Shown here: in pieces, positions 61,195-64,000 of the stretch | How the letters are laid out: each line of letters starts with the position of its first letter | Numbering within the stretch: position 1 is the first letter of the stretch | The notes under the pieces: model-generated | The model's input: only the letters and a program-made list of their open reading frames with translations | The model's database searches: none | Told to the model about the DNA's origin: nothing | Translations under genes and position numbers: made by a program | Source: Treponemataceae bacterium | GTDB taxonomy: Bacteria > Spirochaetota > Spirochaetia > Treponematales > Treponemataceae | Assembly (NCBI GenBank): GCA_024402435.1 | Contig: JAKSTU010000001.1 | Span: 25,792-89,791 of the forward strand | Direction: 5' to 3' | DNA: 64,000 nucleotides

Positions 61195-61284
61195 TTACTT
61201 ACTCTTATGCCGATTTCTTCTGAGCATCTTCTTTCGCTTATGTGTAGCGATCTTCTGACGCTTTCTTTTCTTACCACAGGGCAC
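61195..61284 (-). CDS. AURKAIP1/COX24-type small basic ribosomal protein
   Basis: This 29-codon gene is too short for ordinary gene finders. The product begins MPCGKKRKRQKIATHKRKKM and continues LRRNRHKSK, almost wholly Lys/Arg. It matches by eye the KRxKxxxHKRKKxxRKNRHK pattern of AURKAIP1/COX24-domain peptides, which are related to the small-subunit proteins mS38 and bS22. The GTG start has AAGGAG 8 bases upstream, and a strong terminator follows, so the gene is well defined. Confidence 0.8.
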   Translation of the reverse strand: MPCGKKRKRQKIATHKRKKMLRRNRHKSK

Positions 61285-61434
61285 AACAGCACTCCTTCTT
61301 GAAACTTTACGTTATTATCTCCAAAAAGGTCCCATACGTCAAGTATTATGATAAAAAAATCATTTTCGGGAACATAAAAAACAAATCACTCATTTTCATT
61401 TCCCAAACATGGAATCTTTCAAAATCATAACATC

Positions 61435-61463
61435 TTGACGCTAACCGCGGAATAATATACTAT
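61435..61463 (+). promoter_or_regulatory. Sigma-70-like promoter of the zinc-ribbon gene
   Basis: TTGACG (61435-61440) is followed by TACTAT (61458-61463, 17-base spacing) or TATACT (61456-61461, 15-base spacing). It reads toward the gene at 61497 with a short leader. The rest of 61285-61434 holds no gene that I can see. Confidence 0.5.
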
Positions 61464-61496
61464 GTCATAACTAAACAGATAATTCGGAGGCTACAT

Positions 61497-61667
61497 ATGG
61501 CTGGAGCCAGTAAAAACTCGCGTACTACAGTTGCAACACATAAGTTTTTCTGTTCATGCGGTGGTGAAGTTGTTATGAAGACAATGTTCGAGGGCGGAAA
61601 ACTCAAAAACGTTGCTGAATGCACAAAATGCAAACGTGTTGAACGTCGCCCGAAAGACTTCAAATAA
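61497..61667 (+). CDS. Small zinc-ribbon protein, 56 residues
   Basis: The product starts MAGASKNSRTTVATHKFFCS and has four Cys in a ribbon: CSCGG near residues 19-23 and CTKC near 43-46. A basic end (KRVERRPKDFK) follows. No exact family was recognised; ribosomal protein bL33 was considered but the motif spacing does not match. GGAGG precedes the ATG. It has its own promoter and terminator, which suggests an abundant housekeeping peptide. Binding to RNA or ribosome is a guess. Confidence 0.65.
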   Translation: MAGASKNSRTTVATHKFFCSCGGEVVMKTMFEGGKLKNVAECTKCKRVERRPKDFK

Positions 61668-61692
61668 CACTTTTTGTTAATGTACTTTAAAG

Positions 61693-61719
61693 AACCGTCT
61701 TTTTTAAGACGGTTTTTTA
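61693..61719 (+). terminator. Rho-independent terminator
   Basis: AACCGTCTT and AAGACGGTT form a perfect 9-bp stem with a 4-base T/A loop, followed by TTTTT. It lies 25 bases after the zinc-ribbon gene stop. Confidence 0.85.
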
Positions 61720-61755
61720 TTTTATCCGGTACATTCCCTTTTTTTATACGACCGC

Positions 61756-63861
61756 CTATTCCCTTTCAATAAAAAATCTTTTTATTCTTGAACAAACCTG
61801 GGACAAAGGATCAAAGCACCGCTGACAAGGCTGAATTGAATTCAGAAAAATCTGACCATATGTCTTTCTTATTATCCTGCTGTCCAAAACAGTTACAGCC
61901 CCCCAATCAGAAGAACGTCTCATAAGCCGACCCACTCCCTGCCGGAAATGCATCACCGCTTCAGGAACACTCAATTCCATGAACGGAGCTCCGCCTCTTT
62001 TTTCCAAAGCTTCACATCTGGCAGCAAAAACAGGGTCTGTCGGAACCGTAAACGGCAATTTTACAAGGATAACATGGGACAAAGATTTGCCGGGAACATC
62101 AACACCTTCCCAAAAGGAATCTGTAGCAAAAAGCACACTGGATTCATCATTCTTGAATGTTTCAAGAAGACGGAACCGGTCATCTTCTCCCTGTCTCAGA
62201 ATGGTAATTCCATCATTTGACAAAGCCTGCCTTGCATGCTCACAGGCATAATACAAGGAATCAAAAGATGTAAAGAGTACCAATGCTTTTCCGCCGGAAG
62301 CGCTTATAAGAGAAACCACAGCCTCTTCCACCCAAGGCTGAAAAGAAGATTCAAATGGCAAAGGAGCATCGCTCGGAACCGAAAAAAGCATATTGGAATG
62401 ATAGGGAAAAGGTGAATCAAAAACCTGTTGGGCAATGCGTTCTTTTTCCACAAAGGAAACACCGGTCTGATGCATCCAATAAGAAAAATCTTTTCCGGTT
62501 TTTAAAGTCGCTGAAGTACATATTACTGAATCCATCGGTTCAAAAATCCCGGAATTCATTTTCGGAGCAATATCAAGAGGCGTTTCCACACAATTTGCAT
62601 AAACAGTTCCATTTGAAAGCCGTTTTTTTTCAAGGAAGAAAACATTATCCCCTTTTTCATCCCATTGATTGAAATCCTGACAAACTTTAAGGACACCTTC
62701 AATTCTGTGAAGAATCTGCTTGGATTCCCATACTGCCGGTGCATCCTTGTTTTCATCCGGCACACTTTCAAGAACAGTCCTGAGCATGTTGGTAAAGCCG
62801 GCCACTGCAATTTTCAGTTCATCTATTGCAACAAGCAGCGGTTTTGCTTCATAGGCAGTCTTCTCGTACAGACGCCAGGAAGTCTCGTTTCCCAAAGTCT
62901 CTACAGCAATCTGATCAACCTTGTCCAAAGCCGCTTTTGTTTCTTCAATTGCACTCACAATGTCCGGCATTTCCACCGCAGAAACAGAAAGAGCATCCAG
63001 TGTAAAAAGCAAACCGGCTGCAGAGGATTTTCTCTGACGGTACAAAAGATTAATCTGCTTAAGAATTTTGAACCGATTGATGGATTCTGAGAAAAAACTG
63101 GTTGCAGCTTTCTCAATCCCGTGGGCTTCGTCAAAAATCAGGTATTTATAAGGCGGAAGAACAGCTGCATCATCATAAGACCCGGAAATAAGTCTTGCTT
63201 CAATGTCAGAAAACAGAAGATGATGATTGACAATGAGAATATGGGCAGATGCCGCTTCTTTGCGAACTTTCATGACAAAACATTTTTCTGCAAAAGGACA
63301 GCGGTTTCCAAGACACGCATCGGATTCAGAATTGATCCGCTGCCACAATGCTTCTTTCGGCATAAAAGGAAGATCAGATCTGCTTCCGTCCTGTGTAATC
63401 TTTACCCATTCAATTATCTTGTCCAGTTCATCAACTTCTTCTGTAAAAAGATCCTTTTCGTTTACAAGATCACTCAAACGCCGTCTGCATACATAATTCT
63501 GCCGGCCTTTCATCAGAAGGAATTTCAAAGAAGATTTTGTCAGTTCAAGAGCTTTAGGAACATCTTTTTCGGCCAGTTGCTGCTGAAGATTAATCGTACC
63601 GGTAGAAATAACGATTCTCTGACCGTTTTTCATTGCCCATTTTATTGCAGGAATCAGATAAGCATAGGACTTGCCTACTCCGGTTCCGGCTTCAAAAACA
63701 CCGATTTTTCCTTCATTCAGCGCAGCGGAAATCTGCTTAAGAAGCAGAATTTGAGAAGGCCTTTCTTCATAGAACGGATCATTTGCTGACAGAGGTCCCC
63801 CTTTTTGAAGCACTTTCTGAACATCTGCCAAATCCAATGGTTCAATAAAGTCTTCTTCCAC
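61756..63861 (-). CDS. DinG/XPD-type ATP-dependent DNA helicase
   Basis: The 701-residue SF2 helicase has Walker A VFEAGTGVGKSYAYLIP near residue 60 and the DEAH box YLIFDEAHGIEKA. Four Cys fit an iron-sulfur cluster (CRRRLSDL, CLGNRCPFAEKC). Helicase C-terminal motifs include ATDSFWEGVDVPGKSL and RQGVGRLMR. It belongs to the DinG/YoaA group that unwinds damaged or G-rich DNA. The start is a GTG at 63861 with GGAGG seven bases before it, rather than the upstream GTG at 63906. Confidence 0.93.
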   Translation of the reverse strand: MEEDFIEPLDLADVQKVLQKGGPLSANDPFYEERPSQILLLKQISAALNEGKIGVFEAGTGVGKSYAYLIPAIKWAMKNGQRIVISTGTINLQQQLAEKDVPKALELTKSSLKFLLMKGRQNYVCRRRLSDLVNEKDLFTEEVDELDKIIEWVKITQDGSRSDLPFMPKEALWQRINSESDACLGNRCPFAEKCFVMKVRKEAASAHILIVNHHLLFSDIEARLISGSYDDAAVLPPYKYLIFDEAHGIEKAATSFFSESINRFKILKQINLLYRQRKSSAAGLLFTLDALSVSAVEMPDIVSAIEETKAALDKVDQIAVETLGNETSWRLYEKTAYEAKPLLVAIDELKIAVAGFTNMLRTVLESVPDENKDAPAVWESKQILHRIEGVLKVCQDFNQWDEKGDNVFFLEKKRLSNGTVYANCVETPLDIAPKMNSGIFEPMDSVICTSATLKTGKDFSYWMHQTGVSFVEKERIAQQVFDSPFPYHSNMLFSVPSDAPLPFESSFQPWVEEAVVSLISASGGKALVLFTSFDSLYYACEHARQALSNDGITILRQGEDDRFRLLETFKNDESSVLFATDSFWEGVDVPGKSLSHVILVKLPFTVPTDPVFAARCEALEKRGGAPFMELSVPEAVMHFRQGVGRLMRRSSDWGAVTVLDSRIIRKTYGQIFLNSIQPCQRCFDPLSQVCSRIKRFFIERE

Positions 63862-63885
63862 AGGAAACCTCCAAAGAAAAAAAGC

Positions 63886-63920
63886 AAAAAAAAAAGGACT
63901 GATCACAAGAACCAGTCCTT
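63886..63920 (-). terminator. Rho-independent terminator of tRNA-Glu
   Basis: AAGGACT and AGTCCTT pair around a 13-base loop on the minus strand, followed by a run of more than eight T residues. It ends the tRNA-Glu transcript just before the helicase gene. Confidence 0.8.
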
Positions 63921-63922
63921 AG

Positions 63923-63994
63923 CATCTCCTAGGGGAGTCGAACCCCTGTTGTCGGGATGAAAACCCGATGTCCTAACCACTAGACGAAGGAGAC
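63923..63994 (-). tRNA. tRNA-Glu (anticodon TTC)
   Basis: The 72-base gene folds as a cloverleaf. The acceptor stem is GTCTCCT/AGGAGAT. The D arm is TCTAGTGGTTAGGA. The anticodon stem TCGGG/CCCGA has a loop TTTTCAT that gives anticodon TTC. The T arm is AGGGGTTCGACTCCCCT. CCA is not encoded. A terminator follows at once. Confidence 0.95.
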
Positions 63995-64000
63995 TTAATC

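Noticed and set aside
61497..61667. Assignment as ribosomal protein L33 (rpmG)
   Set aside because: The Cys spacing and surrounding residues do not match bL33.
63121..63789. 222-residue plus-strand frame
   Set aside because: It is antisense to the DinG-type helicase with all motifs intact.

Overview
The window looks like a chromosomal segment of a Treponema-type spirochaete. The support is indirect: the translation/envelope block frr-uppS-cdsA-dxr-rseP, lipoproteins with loose spirochaetal lipoboxes, predicted outer-membrane beta-barrels without a visible LPS locus, a full set of dispersed MEP-pathway genes (dxr, ispG, dxs), and many proteins that I recognise only as conserved treponemal hypotheticals. 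This is inference from gene content; no rRNA is present to confirm it. I see no phage, IS element, integrase or CRISPR array, and almost everything is ordinary core genome.

Layout. 1-6.6 kb (+): frr, uppS, cdsA, dxr, rseP and a secreted beta-propeller protein. 6.6-9.9 kb (-): the ribosomal/replication operon rpsF-ssb-rpsR-rplI-dnaB. 10-14.7 kb (+): a FAD oxidoreductase with rsmD, two TPR-type genes with rlmN, and a small HMA-like protein. 14.8-22 kb: coaX and a cytidylate-kinase-like gene divergent from hisS, then a minus-strand group (pfkB-type kinase, lipoproteins, Nudix, membrane proteins). 22.0-22.4 kb: tmRNA (ssrA). 22.4-27.6 kb (-): class A PBP, a membrane-anchored ParB-domain protein, and nadE. 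28-32.5 kb (-): lysC-dapB-rlmI-miaA, a diaminopimelate and RNA-modification run. 32.7-40.6 kb (-): a phosphoribosyltransferase, three overlapping envelope genes of unknown role, rnhB, ispG and a secreted TPR protein, with a structured tandem repeat between rnhB and ispG. 40.8-42 kb (+): thiI. 42-47.8 kb (-): a duplicated glycosyltransferase plus beta-barrel module. 47.9-54.3 kb: an RNase II-family gene, a second miaA, a probable rpoZ, a family 4 uracil-DNA glycosylase, priA and a DtxR/MntR-type regulator. 54.3-61 kb (-): truA, a DUF2225-like protein, acpS, cdaR, cdaA, folP and dxs. 61.2-64 kb: a 29-residue ribosomal-type basic peptide, a 56-residue zinc-ribbon protein, a DinG-type helicase and tRNA-Glu.

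The most interesting signals I found are: (1) eight genes whose best sigma-70-like promoter places the -10 box 6-8 nt before the start codon with no Shine-Dalgarno, which predicts leaderless mRNAs; (2) the tandem glycosyltransferase/beta-barrel module; (3) a ParB-box domain joined to two membrane helices and sitting between a PBP and nadE; (4) a 68-bp direct repeat with nested hairpins upstream of ispG; (5) an unusually long, charged tmRNA tag; and (6) two different miaA genes. None of these amounts to a clear new multi-gene system. Start codons were re-examined throughout, and several were moved inward from the longest reading frame or set to GTG or TTG.
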